64,000 nucleotides of DNA from Hypomyces perniciosus (Eukaryota > Ascomycota > Sordariomycetes > Hypocreales > Hypocreaceae). Position 1 is the stretch's first letter; every line of letters begins with the position of its first letter. The notes beneath the pieces were generated by a model. It searched no databases, was not told the origin of the DNA, and worked only from the letters and a program-made list of their open reading frames with translations. A program made the translations under genes and the position numbers. The stretch lies in NCBI GenBank assembly GCA_008477525.1, contig SPDT01000001.1, positions 62,001 to 126,000 of the forward strand, given 5' to 3'. Below are positions 9,515 to 20,626 of this stretch, piece after piece.

Positions 9515-11530
9515 ATGCAGGCCCACGTCTTCCACCATGCGCCCAAGCCCATCTCTCCCCATGAATTCCGGGACGCAGTCATGGCGGTATGTCGACCGCG
9601 ATTCCCCACAGTTCGATATGCCCGGTCACAGCGAATAGGTAACGACTAATCAATTGCATTACCGGTACGATGAGTGGAAAGCGGCAGGCTGACTACTCTG
9701 TTTCGAAGCAGCCTTGGCCATTAGTGGGGGAGTGGATTCCATGGCAATGGCATTTCTCTTCGCTTCTCTTCTGAGGGTATACAGGGGTATCAAGATAGCT
9801 GACAACCCTGCTGAGAGTGCCTATGCCATCATCGTCGACCATAAACTGCGTGAGGGGAGCTCTACAGAAGCATCACAAGTGGCCCGTGAACTCAAAAGGA
9901 TTGGTCTCAAGGCTGTTGTCAAACCTTTGAACTGGAAGGAACAGAGATGGCGGGGCATCGAACCAAGCACCCTTCCCAATGTCGAAGGTCTCGCGCGGAC
10001 AATGCGATATCAGACTCTGGGAAATACCTGCAGGTAATCCGGGAGGCCAATGCGATACCAGAGTGTTATGAATTACACGGTGTCTACAAGAGCGGTTTGC
10101 TCGATGATCAAATGCAGCAGGATCCGTTCTTGAGTTTCAAGCCTCCTGCCCGCGAGATGAAGAGGCTGCGTTATATCCCCAGGGATAATAAGGCAGCCGA
10201 GCCGTGGGACCAAATCAAAACATATTTGGGCATGAGCGATGTGTCTGCTCACTTTCCTGGGCATCTAACTCGTGACCCTGATCCGCGTGTGCCGTATCTG
10301 ACTCCGTTGAATAGCGAAGATGGGGGTGTCATGATTTATCGACCACTCCTGGAGTTTGACAAGGATAGGCTGATCGCCACTTGTGAGGCCAACAATGTGC
10401 AGTGGTTTGAGGACCATACCAATAAGGACCCCACTCTCACAACTCGAAACGCAATCAGACATCTCACCAAAGTCCATGAATTACCCAGGGCCCTACAAAA
10501 ATCGTCTATTCTTGCGTTGGCCCAAAGATCGAAGCGGAGGGTACGCATAGAGGAGGCAGAGGCGCATCGGATGCTCGTTCGTGGAGCTGTCATCAAGGAT
10601 TTCGATCCCAATGCTGGTACCTTGCTTGTCGAATTACCTACGCTTCGGACCAAACCACCTCAGCGGAGACGTCCATTTGCCAAGGCCAGAGAAGAAGCGC
10701 GCAGACCATTCTACCGGCTGACAGCTGCGATTGCCATCCGGAAGCTCATTGAATTTGTGACCCCCGAGCGCCATCTGCCCCCCTTGGTGAACCTGGGTAA
10801 TGTCGTTGACCGACTCTTTCCACAACTGTCGTCATCAGCAGAGGAGGATAGTGTGCGTTTGCATCCAAAGGCCTTCTCAATAGCCGGGGTTCTCTTTGAT
10901 CCTGTCTTAAGTTCCGAGGCAACAAGGTGGTTTCTATCCCGAGCTCCATATCCTTCCCATCAACCCCTGCCGGAGCGAAAGTTACCTGGCTATCTCAACT
11001 ACAAACAGGGTGTGCTTAGGCCAGAGATAGACGACCAGCCAAATCGGCATGGTCATTGGCGCAGCTGGAAGACAGCCAAGATATGGGACGGCCGATTTTG
11101 GATCCGAGTTAGCGCTTGTGTCGCTGCTAGGTTCCATGTGCTCCCCTTTCAATCGACATACGCCAAACCCTTTCGAATGGCTCTACCTCCAAGGGAACGG
11201 GCAAGGCTAGAGCAAGCTCTCAAATATTATGCACCAGGGAAAGTGCGATACTCACTACCGGCGCTCTACAGTGTAGAAGATCCGAGCGATGGCGACGACA
11301 CAGGACCTGTCCTGACTCTACTTGCCCTCCCAAGCTTGGGGGTTCATGTTCCGGGACTCGAGAGGTGGGTCAAATATGAGGCGAGGTATAAGCACGTCGA
11401 TGTCACGCTTCTCAGACCTGCGGAGAGAGACAGCACGACGCGATCGGCAGGCTATCTGCGCCAGTACAACGCGTCACGACTTGTACGGGAACAAAAGGTA
11501 GCAAGAAAAATAATAAAAGAGGCTGAATGA
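9515..11530 (+). pseudogene. TilS-like PP-loop ATPase missing a conserved block
   Basis: Homologue of tRNA(Ile)-lysidine synthetase, which activates tRNA cytidine-34 with ATP; fungal members are thought to be mitochondrial, which I cannot verify here. Exon 1 is 9515-9638 and exon 2 starts at 9712 after a GT-AG intron. The P-loop is clear: ALAISGGVDSMAMAFLF. It is followed by YAIIVDHKLREGSS and by EGLARTMRYQTLGNTC. At about 10033 the frame changes and the protein resumes at LQVIREANAIPECYELHGVY, continuing intact for 490 codons (RNAIRHLTKVHELP and the C-terminal region) to TGA at 11530. The expected segment with the His-His-x-Asp-Asp-Gln motif between these two blocks is absent. A deletion of roughly 80-110 bp, not a multiple of three, explains both. 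As written, the gene cannot give a full-length active enzyme. Confidence 0.75.
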
Positions 11531-11772
11531 ATAATATTTGTAACACTATCGCATAGAGCAATCCTCCCATGGTAGCGGACCGTCGCTACCAGTGTCGAGG
11601 GCGACCGATCGGCCGAGAAGACTGGCTTGAACCAATTCAATCCAATCAGTCGTATTAACAGATCTTTTCAGACTTGTCTCTTCTTATTGACAAGTTTAGA
11701 TCCAGAGGAATCCGTTGCAAAAAGGCGTTTTCTGTCGACAAGGGGCGAACCGTGACGATAACAGCGAGTGTG

Positions 11773-12729
11773 TCAATCCAGACATAAATCGGTATCATTA
11801 TTCACCGATTGTATGGGCTTAGCCAAAAGGGAAGCCGAGCCTACTTGCCAACCTTTCACCCCGTTCTCCACTCCGTGTTCCGTGGTTGATGAATGCATTC
11901 GCAGAATCAAATCCGCTGCAAGGCCCTTGAAGTGCTGCTGAATCAACTCACAGCCAGAGTTCCCGTGCACCATGAGCATGTTTTTGAGGACGTATACCTC
12001 GGCCTGTAGGTCAACAAGTATGCCACAGAGCTGGCGATTCATGCCTTGCAGCTTCTCATGCTTGGATGTAAGTTGCGAGACAGCTTTGCGTTTCTTGCTC
12101 CGGCATCTGCCTGCGGCAATGCGGTTCTTTTCGCGTATTCGTGAGCGTCGTGAGTTTTGTCGGGCCTCCTCCTTGAGATGCTCATCATCTTCGCCTTCAT
12201 CTTCATCATTATTGTTTCCCTTTTTGCCGCGAGTGTTGTCCCAATCATCATAAATTACGGCCCGTCGTTGTCGCTTTGGCTTCATTGGCGTTTCCGTTTT
12301 CTGTAAGTCTGCAGGCCGCTTTGGAGGATTTCTGTGTCTCTTACAGACTGCAGGTTGGGTAGTGGTTTTCGGCGAAGATGTCTCGTCGAAGGTGGATTTT
12401 GTCTTGCTACTTTTGCTTGGTGAGGATAGATTGGATCCATCGACACTTGAAGAAGACCTCCTTGACGAAAAATCGCCATCCACATCGATGTTCTCATCGT
12501 CGGGCATGCCGCAATACCCATTTCCGGAGTTCTCATCATATCCGGTGGGCCATTCTGGAGCAGCCAGAAGCCCCTCGAGACTTATGCAGTCGCAGCCCAG
12601 CCCCTGATGCTCCAGCAGGCCTTGACATACATTGGACCACTGGTGAATGTTGTCGCTTCCGCCGTCAGCGTTTGTGTCTCCGGTAATTCCTAGTCCCCAA
12701 GTCGAATTGTGGAGCTCTTCCGTGTCCAT
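11773..12729 (-). CDS. bZIP transcription factor, Atf/CREB-like
   Basis: Predicted nuclear DNA-binding regulator of 318 residues, single exon. The basic region reads REKNRIAAGRCRSKKRKAV, with the N-x7-R signature (N...R) of bZIP proteins, followed by a leucine-zipper-like helix (LTSKHEKLQGMNRQLCGILV, continuing to LKNML). This is the Atf1/AtfA type that responds to osmotic and oxidative stress in fungi. A Ser/Thr-rich N-terminal half and an acidic linker (DEDEGEDDEHLKEE) precede it. The ATG at 12729 (MDTEELHNST) is the first ATG; an upstream open extension begins with TTG. The stop is TGA. The gene is intact and converges with the TilS-like gene, 240 bp away. Stress regulation is inferred from family only. 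Confidence 0.85.
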   Translation of the reverse strand: MDTEELHNSTWGLGITGDTNADGGSDNIHQWSNVCQGLLEHQGLGCDCISLEGLLAAPEWPTGYDENSGNGYCGMPDDENIDVDGDFSSRRSSSSVDGSNLSSPSKSSKTKSTFDETSSPKTTTQPAVCKRHRNPPKRPADLQKTETPMKPKRQRRAVIYDDWDNTRGKKGNNNDEDEGEDDEHLKEEARQNSRRSRIREKNRIAAGRCRSKKRKAVSQLTSKHEKLQGMNRQLCGILVDLQAEVYVLKNMLMVHGNSGCELIQQHFKGLAADLILRMHSSTTEHGVENGVKGWQVGSASLLAKPIQSVNNDTDLCLD

Positions 12730-14994
12730 TTGTACTTGTGAGAGATGAACCGATGTTGTAGGTACTGGCAATTGAAGGCAAAAATGTGTGTATCGTACTG
12801 CTGAATATGGCAGGGGCTGTATTTATATTCGTAGTGGTGGTCTTATCGAGACATGGAGAACTACCTAGTCACAACTCAGAATGGCCACCAGGACGATGCC
12901 AAGCCCTTCACCATGATGCGATGAGTCAAGTTTGCGATCTTCACAGAAAAGGGTATTATAGACCAGGATTTATTGCATACTAGAATAGAGAAATAATCCA
13001 TAGGAATAACAACTAGTAGAAGGCAGTAAGCTATGGCTACAACATGTGGAAGACATCCACAAAACGAAACAAGGATGGAGGGCAAGATCATCATGAGGGG
13101 CTTGATAATTTCTCTGCTGCCGGTCTCGAACACATGCAAAATGGCCCTTGGTCTGTCTGCCGCGCGGTGATGATGACGGGTGATGCAAGAGCTGAAGTAG
13201 TAGTTGGGTTTTCTTAGGCTGGGGAAAAGGGGCGAAAAATACCTGTGTGTCAAGAGCTGGGCTTCTACTCTCGGATTGGGTGGACGGATATGGCTCCGGG
13301 AGGTGAAAGGCTGGCCCAATGTGGAATTATGGCATACTAATTGGTAGGGAGATTCGGAACGTGATCCGAGGGTGTTGACATCACCAGTGATGCCGATGGT
13401 TGGCTCTGGCTGCTACCTAACTTTATCGGCTCGAAATCACAGGTCTGCCTCGGCTGGAGAGGCTAAAGGTTATTCTAGTATGTGATGTTTGCATGCATGG
13501 AATGTCATGTGATAACTAAGCCTGAGCTTTGGAGAGGGAGGTGGGTGTGATGATGCTGAAAAGGGGGTAACGTGATGGTTCGATTCTTTAGTTTGTGATG
13601 TGGCGAGATGGGCCTTGGGATTACCTTGTTTATTTTGGAGTGTTGGGTCCAATAGTCTGCTGAAGAGCAATGGATCACGGAATCGGATTTCTCAACGGCT
13701 GGCAAGTATTCACCAGGTGTCTCGGAAAGGACTATGAACAGATACCTACCTATATCCCAGAGGGGTTTTTGGTTTGCTATTTCGTACGGTACTCTACCTT
13801 ATTAGTAGTAATCACCCCAAAGATAGCTCCCACTCTTCTTCCACATCATGTCAGGCGTAGTAGAGCCCAATCTGTAACACTGCGAGCGAAGAACAACATG
13901 GTCCGAAGCTCACCGTATGCTTAGGTGGCCTTGTTGGTACCCAAGACATACATTGGGCCGTAATTTAAAGTGAAGCAATGTGGAATTTCGTTCACTGGAA
14001 GAGCGTTTGCAGTCCAAACGTGAACTATCACGGCGAGTTCGATAACATCACGCCCGAATTCTCAACCGCCACTTGATGGAGACGCAAACCCCCTTCTGCT
14101 CTCAAATTATTGAATAGCTGATAGCGTAAAATTTCCGGATTTTCTTTGACTTCTCGCAAGCTCTCGCAAATCGCTAAACGAGAAAGACAAAATTTGCCTG
14201 CTGCAAATTGTCTCGTTGGATTTATTCATGAACAGGCACCCATGGCAAATTCTCAGTAACACAGCATCACCAGTTCATAAAAATATTCCAAGTTACTAGA
14301 TGGGTATGGTCATCCTCTATCCTCTATTCATCAAGTATTTCCCAACGTACCTATCAGAAGGGGAGCTGGCCCCATTGCAGCTTCATCGGATGCAGCCTCC
14401 CAAAGAAGTTGGGCAGCATTCATAAATTTCACTACTCGGGGGGGTCTCAAAACGGGCATCCCCGTCCTAGTGTGCTAGTGAATTAGGATGGGCATGGTCG
14501 TTTTTGAGAGCGAATCGCATTCACATGGTGCAGAGGATGTCATACATGAAAATCAAAATACAAATCAGTCTTGATCAAGCCATGTGCTTCCCGTGATGAA
14601 ATCTATGACGTAACAGAGCTTATCCCAGGGGGCTTTAACGCGTAACAAGCCGCTGTCGTAATTTATTTATACCTGCATCGTAATGCCGCTGAAATTCTCT
14701 CGTAGTGCCAATGCGAATGCAGCTGTTATATCAGCAACGTTCAATTCATGAGAATAAGGCAGCGGAAGGTGTTATAAACGACCAAACTAGTTGCACAAGG
14801 CAAAGATTCTCGTTTTGAGGTCTGCAGAGCTACGCAAGAATGACTCGAGGGCTACTACTCACCGCAGAGTGACTTAGCTTGACCTCGACGCAAACCGAGT
14901 GATAACAGGAGCCACCCAACACTGCCCACCAGCTCATTCTCCGGAACTCACACCTTGCGGATCAAGCATCGGCCGCAGCTGTAAACCCAAAAAA
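12730..14994. other. Long intergenic region, 2.3 kb
   Basis: No open frame here shows a recognisable domain or an intron-exon structure. The part next to 12729 should contain the bZIP promoter. Confidence 0.5.
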
Positions 14995-17555
14995 ATGTCT
15001 GGTGAGGTGATTGATCGTCCAGATCCGCCTGCACTGCCCTCTCAACTTCCAGACGATGCTCTCGTACTGGCAGCTCGACCAAAGAAGGTAGGGGACCTCT
15101 GCCTGAAGATGTGCGCGATTCACTTCGCAGCTTTCAGCGTGCTGCCTTTTATATTGCAGCGGGTAAGAATTCCGCAGAATTAGCTTTCTATCTGGGAAGG
15201 CAGTCGCTCGAGTCCTCACTAACACATATAGCTATGATATTTCTACGTGACAATGTCCTTCTCGACAAACCTTTGGAGCTGCAGCATGTCAAGCCTCGCC
15301 TGCTCGGTATGATGACCGCAAGGTGTGGATCTCACAACTCTCGACTGACATACGGGCGATAGGTCACTGGGGAACCTGCCCTGGGCTCATACTATTGTGG
15401 TCGCATTTAACCTGCTCATTCAAAAGCATGGCTTGGACATGTTATTCGTGATCGACCCAGGTCATGGCGCTCCTGCCGCGCTGGCAGCGCTTTGGCTCGA
15501 AGGCTCCATGAGGAAATTCTACCCTGGAGAATATGATCGCATCTACAAAGGGCTTCACAACCTCATCACGCGATTTTCCGTACCAGGTGGCCATCCGAGG
15601 TATGATGATATAGTCCAACATTCTCTCTAGTTCGGGTGACTGACCCTGTTCTGAACCAAGTCACATCAATGCAGAGACACCAGGAGCCATCCATGAAGGT
15701 GGGGAGCTGGGCTACGCACTTGCCGTGTCGTTTGGCGCTGTGATGGATAACCCAGACTTGCTTGTGACTTGTGTAGTAGGAGATGGTGAGGCAGAGTCTG
15801 GACCAACCGCTGCGTAAGCCTCCTCACTTCTGACAATGTCAGTCAAACTAGGACTAACAGGCCGCGGGTCTCTTCTTCAGAAAATGGCATTCAATCAAGC
15901 ACATGGATCTGAAAGAATCCGGCGCCGTCATTCCAATATTGCACGTCAATGGATTCAAGATCAGCGAGCGGACCATATTTGGATGCATGGACGAAAAGGA
16001 ACTCGTCTGTCTCTTCGCTGGCTATGGATACCAAGTCGATATGGTTGATGCCGTCGGGGAGGACATCGATGCCAGCCTAGCAACGTCGCTCGACTGGGCG
16101 GTTACAGAAATTCGTAAGATCCAAAAGGCAGCACGGTCCGGCGATCCAATCATAAAGCCACGGTGGCCCATGATAGTTCTTCGAACACCGAAGGTAAGCA
16201 ATGGCCGTTCAGATAGTTCTTAGAGAAGTCGCACCTAATCAATTGTGTCAGGGCTGGACGGGGTCCCAAGGAGGTAGACGGGAAGATTATCGAGGGTTCT
16301 TTCCATTCTCATCAGGTTCCTCTCCCAAAGGCCAATAAGGAGGAGGATCAACTTCAAGCTCTAAAGGACTGGCCTAAAGGCTACGGCATTTCCAAATTGA
16401 TTCCGGGCGGAGCTCCAACGGAGACGGTGCTCGCCTGCTTGCCGAAGAATGACTCGAAGAAGCTTGGACAGGTCAAGGCAAGTTACAATGCCTTGAATGA
16501 GCTGGATATCCCTGATTGGAATGTGTTCAGCGCAAAGAAGAACCAAGAGACGAGCTGTATGCAGGCAGCAGGCAAGCTTCTTGACAAAGCTCTGCAGGAT
16601 AACTCGAATCGTCTTCGCATCTTTTCTCCAGATGAGCTGGAAAGTAACAAGCTCAATGCTGTTCTGGAACACACGGGCCGTAACTTCTAGTGGGACGCAT
16701 ACTCTCGCGCCCAAGGCGGACGGGTCATTGAGCTGCTGTCTGAGCACTGCTGCCAAGGCTTTCTCCAAGGATATACGTTAACAGGCCGCATGGGCATCTT
16801 CCCCAGCTACGAGTCGTTTCTTGGAACTATTCATACCATGATGGTTCAGTATTCCAAGTTTGTCAAGTTTGCCAGAGAAGTGAAGTGGAGGGGCGATGTA
16901 TGGTCAATCAATTATATCGAGACGAGCACCTGGACGCGCCAGGAACACAACGGCTTTTCGCACCAGAACCCCCTTCCTTCATTGGTGCTGTCCTCAACAT
17001 AAAAGCAGAAGCTGCTCGGGTAAGCTTAAGGCGTCTTACTAGGTCTCCACAAGCCGAGTTTCTGACCCTGAGCCCAACGCAGGTCTACCTTCCACCCGAT
17101 GCCAACTGTTTCCTTTCGACACTTCATCATTGTCTTCGCTCTAGAGGCTATGTAAACTTGCTCATTGGGTCCAAGAATCCTACTCCCGTGTACCTATCCC
17201 CGTCAGAGGCAGTGGAGCATTACAAACGAGGCGTTGACGTCTGGCATTTTGCCTCGACGCACAGGGGGGAAAGTCCAGACGTCGTGCTTGTCGGCATTGG
17301 GGAACTTCTGAACTCACTGGAGCCATCTCTCCGGGTTCGCATGGTCAACGCCACGGACCTTATGGTACTTTCGGCTGAGAGCACTCACCCGCACGCGCTG
17401 GATCGGAAGGAGTTTGAGAAACTTTTCACCCAAGACAAGGAGATCTTCTTCAATTACCACGGATACGCTACGGAACTGCAAGGTCTGCTGTTCGGCCGCA
17501 TTGGGACTCATCGCATGCAAGTCAACGGTTACCGCGAAGAGGGTACTACGACGGC
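14995..17555 (+). pseudogene. Phosphoketolase, decayed and truncated
   Basis: Remains of a thiamine-diphosphate enzyme that splits xylulose-5-phosphate or fructose-6-phosphate to acetyl phosphate. It starts MSGEVIDRPDPPALPSQLPD and is traceable through [84 protein letters not shown] and WTRQEHNGFSHQNP to FNYHGYATELQGLLFGR. Introns remain recognisable (for example 15288-15361, 15602-15661). Lesions: frameshifts near 15095, 15407, 16267 (extra T) and 16968 (C run), an in-frame TAG at 16688 where relatives have Gln, and loss of residues after VLVGIG near 17309. The gene ends abruptly at EEGTTTA, where LINE sequence begins, so the C-terminal region is gone. It cannot be functional. Confidence 0.88.
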
Positions 17556-18450
17556 AACTCTGGTTGTGGAGCAGTCACATACTACAGAGCCAAAGCCCAA
17601 ACAAAGTACGGAACCCTTGCGAACTCGGAGGTGTTCGACGCGGAAGCCACAGGAGCCGCTAGAACCATTGAGATGGCGGCAGACTTATCAAGAACTGACC
17701 GTAGAGTCAAAGACATTCACGTCTTCCTGGACAACACCTCAGTGGTCAAAGGACTCCTTAGCGAAGCGCCCGCCTCCTCGCAGAGGGAGTTCCTCCGCTT
17801 CCAGAACGTCGCAGAGAAACTGGGCCCCCGCAGAGTGTTCGTCTCGTGGGTACCAGGGCACAAAGACGTCCAAGGCAACGAAATTGCCGACAAGCTCGCC
17901 AAAGCAGGAGCAGCAGCTCCCCCCCCAACAGGGCTGGAGCTCACTTGCCCACGTCAAACGCTGGGCTAAAGAAGAAAGAATCACCATCCAAGAAAGATAC
18001 TGGGAGTCGAACGCTCCGGAGAGCTATCTACGCTGGAACCTGGGGCCCCCCAATCCCCCGCCCCGTGCTACACAGGCTACTGGCCGAAAGGTCGGGACCG
18101 GAGACTTTCAGAGCTACCACGACCGCTTCGGCCACGACACACGATCGCAGTGCAGGTCCGGGCTACCCAAGGAACCAGGGCACTCTCTTTGCGGAGTGCC
18201 GCATGGTAAGGAGCTTCCTGCCCGGAACCCCCCCAGGAGAAAGCCCTATTACGCACTTACTAGGACCCAAGGGAAGCAAAGACTTCCAAAAGCTGGTGGA
18301 GGACGCAAGCCCCTATGGCCCCCTTCAAAACACAGACCGAAACCCCAACACATCTCCTTTGTCCGGCGAAACGTAGCGAATAGAGGCCGCTAGGCCTCTA
18401 GCTCCTATCGACCTATTGCCCAGATGAGGCTTATGTTTGTTTGTTTGTTT
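17556..18450 (+). mobile_element. 5'-truncated Tad1-type LINE, RNase H and C-terminal part
   Basis: Only the 3' part of a non-LTR retrotransposon is present, joined directly to the broken phosphoketolase. The frame 17631-17969 is an RNase H domain: EVFDAEATGA (acidic residues), IHVFLDNTSVVKGLL, and VSWVPGHKDVQGNEIADKLA with the final catalytic Asp. A shifted frame (17846-18376) continues with the C-terminal region of such LINEs, including PRPVLHRLLAERSG and HLLGPKGSKDFQKLVEDASP. The 3' end carries the block CGAAACGTAGCGAA, then CGACCTATTGCCCAGATGAG and three to four TTTG units. Frameshifts show it is dead. Truncation at the 5' end is what target-primed reverse transcription often leaves. Confidence 0.85.
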
Positions 18451-19114
18451 TAATATTAACGACCATAAGTAAGCTAGTTACACAAATCCCATCTGGGCAA
18501 TAGGTCGGTAGGAGCCGGCCAAGGTCGTTATCGCATCCATAGATGAGATATTGGGTCACCTCTATGTGGTCCTGTTAACTTAGAACCGGCCTAACTAGCC
18601 AGCAAGCTGCTAGAGAATAACCGGAGGTGTTGACCCTATAGCTGTTCGCTACATTTCAATTTATAAAGGAAAAAAGGTTATTTAAGGCTTAGGGCCTCAG
18701 GCACTAGGATGAAAAACACTCCTTACAGAGGGAAAAAACCTAAGTGCTAGCTGTCGGGACCTTTTACGAGGCGATGTAGTTTTCGAGGCCTCTCGCGTGG
18801 GAGGCAGTGTGTCATCGTCGGCAATACCTTTTGCGAGGCAGAGTGTCGTCTATTGCCTCTTACAAGGCAATATGCTAGCAGCAGAGCTGCATAGATGTCG
18901 TCGCCAGCTCTCGAGGGAGGTAAAGCTCTCTGAATTCCTCTCTCTTTATGCGCTGTTAGGGCCCGGTAAGCCCAAGCGGAGAGACAGGCCAGTAGGCCTG
19001 CAAAAATTACCCCGCACGTTAACAAGCCATAACAGCTGCTAGCGTGGGGGAATTTTTACAGGGGAGAGTTGGATGAGGCTTATGTATTTAGTTACTTAGT
19101 GGTCGTTGATAGTA
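18451..19114 (-). mobile_element. LINE-tail element with terminal inverted repeats, copy C
   Basis: This segment lies tail-to-tail with the preceding LINE. Reading the minus strand it repeats copy A at 6107-6690, with the shared tail CCTACCGACCTATTGCCCAG. Its outer ends are inverted repeats of about 38 bp: left TAATATTAACGACCATAAGT and, on the other strand, right TACTATCAACGACCACTAAG. A run of 19 A follows at 19114-19132. The 92-codon frame on the minus strand has no known domain. Terminal inverted repeats on a LINE-derived body are unusual; either two inverted tails make them by chance of insertion, or the unit moves as a non-autonomous element. Confidence 0.65.
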
Positions 19115-19132
19115 AAAAAAAAAAAAAAAAAA
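19114..19132 (+). repeat. Poly-A run
   Basis: Nineteen consecutive A directly after the right inverted repeat of copy C. It may be the retroposition tail of a plus-strand insertion or simple slippage. Confidence 0.8.
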
Positions 19133-19139
19133 GCAAACA

Positions 19140-19438
19140 ATACTTATTAGGATAAGCAACGCTTCCTGGTCCCATTCTTCGGCAGTTACAACATAAGAAT
19201 AGCCAGCCTCAGGGTTGGTCTCTCTCCAGTTGTTGGCCATCATTGTTTGAAAATACGCAGACGCTAGCGTCAGATGTTTTGACGAGAGCCGCCGCATTCG
19301 TATTTCCATTTTGCTGTCAAGCATGGTGAAGTATGTACCTGCAGATTCTGATGCGGGAAACTTTGTAGAGGCCGGCCGAGAGCTGATTAATACGCCCACT
19401 GACGCAGAATGCCCCAACTGCAGTTCATTCTGTCGCAT
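19140..19438 (-). pseudogene. BTB-domain protein fragment
   Basis: From an ATG at 19438 the minus strand encodes the first part of a fungal BTB protein: MEIRMRRLSSKHLTLASAYF, then NNWRETNPEAGYSYVVTAEE and WDQEALLILISI. The segment SSKHLTLASAYFQTMM is the BTB helix-turn that follows the strand of the fold. The reading then runs into the poly-A run and transposon, and no C-terminal half is found beyond it. It is a broken copy created by the same rearrangement that ended the phosphoketolase gene. It is not the same as the BTB gene at 6735-8180. Confidence 0.6.
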
Positions 19439-20281
19439 TTCTCAGGTCCGATACTTTGGCAGAGAGTCAAGCTACGTGACATATGCGCTATTTACTGCGA
19501 ACGGTGCGTTTGGATTGCGGAGGACGAGAAGAGCATCCCCATTTGGATCAACCTCATGTACGGTCGGCTCCATAGCGATAGGATGGACAAACGAAATGAT
19601 GGCAGTAAGTATACTATGGCAATCCATGGGTTGATGTCCAGCAGTTGCGGCTCAACCTCACAATCGGAACTTTGGGCGGAGCGATGAACCAATCAGTGCA
19701 TTGAAAAATATTGTATTGATGACGCCATGATCGACGTCACTAGCAATGTCACTGCAGGTAAATGCTCATGTTCAAGTAGAGCTGTTTGAGCTACATCCAT
19801 AAGCCTCTGATTCATGTGTGAATATTGAAACGGAATCTACGCTGTAAACTTAATAAATACTCTACGTATGCTGTGTCCTATGACTTCGAAGCGTGGCTCC
19901 CACTTCGCCATATTCTTGGTAGTGGTATCGGATCATGTCAGGTCAGGTTCAATGTGTGCATACAGGATAATCGCACCGTTCTCGAATGCCTATGCGCTGA
20001 TTTCTTTTAAAAAGAGTTTTAGTAAGAGGAAGCCGATTCCGCTCCCTGCTGTATGCAATGAACACGCTAGAGTTTCTACAATCTATTGTACTGGTCAAGA
20101 AAAGTCTCGACATCGCGAACAAACCGTCGCGCTACGCCCTCCAGCACCCCGTGGTCGATGTAGAACTGAGCATCATTGTCGACATAAACAAGCTCAAGGT
20201 CAAGGCCTCGTCAAGTCACCAGCCAGCTCGTATAGCTCCTTTTGGGCCTGGCTTCTGACCTTTGAGCAACAGGGTCTCATC
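19439..20281. other. No gene supported
   Basis: Short plus-strand frames (19409-19687, 20058-20258) show no known domain. Confidence 0.4.
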
Positions 20282-20626
20282 CTAGAAGTCGCTTGGAGCT
20301 AGCACAAGGTCCTGCTCAGTTTGTTTCGCGACTACCCTCTTGTTCAATGCCAACTTCCATTCCAGTTCGTAGTGTATACAGGAGGGTGGCTGTTCGTCAT
20401 ATGGCAGGTTAGGATCCCAGTCAGCCAACGGCACGAATGGCAGTATATTTCGGGCAGGTCGCAGATTGCATGGCTGGCTCGGCTCGGCTGGGCTTGGGTG
20501 GCGAGCGGGTGTCGGAATATTGCAAAGCTGAGAGTGCGTTTTATTATCACTGGACCAATAATTCACGTAGTCTTGATTCAGTTGATGCACGATGAGGACG
20601 AGATTCGAGTTACGCTGCGGCTTCAC
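20282..20626 (-). pseudogene. Fragment of a multi-copy fungal orphan family
   Basis: The minus strand carries LPFVPLADWDPNLPYDEQPP followed by SCIHYELEWKLALNKRVVAK and TEQDLVLAPSDF, then a TAG. I recognise this as the start of a fungal family of unknown function that normally continues for several hundred residues. No continuation in any frame was found downstream, so it is a remnant. The N-terminal part has no clear start codon. No function is suggested. Confidence 0.45.

Noticed and set aside
12876..13319. 147-codon minus-strand frame
   Set aside because: Composition unlike a real protein and no recognised motif.
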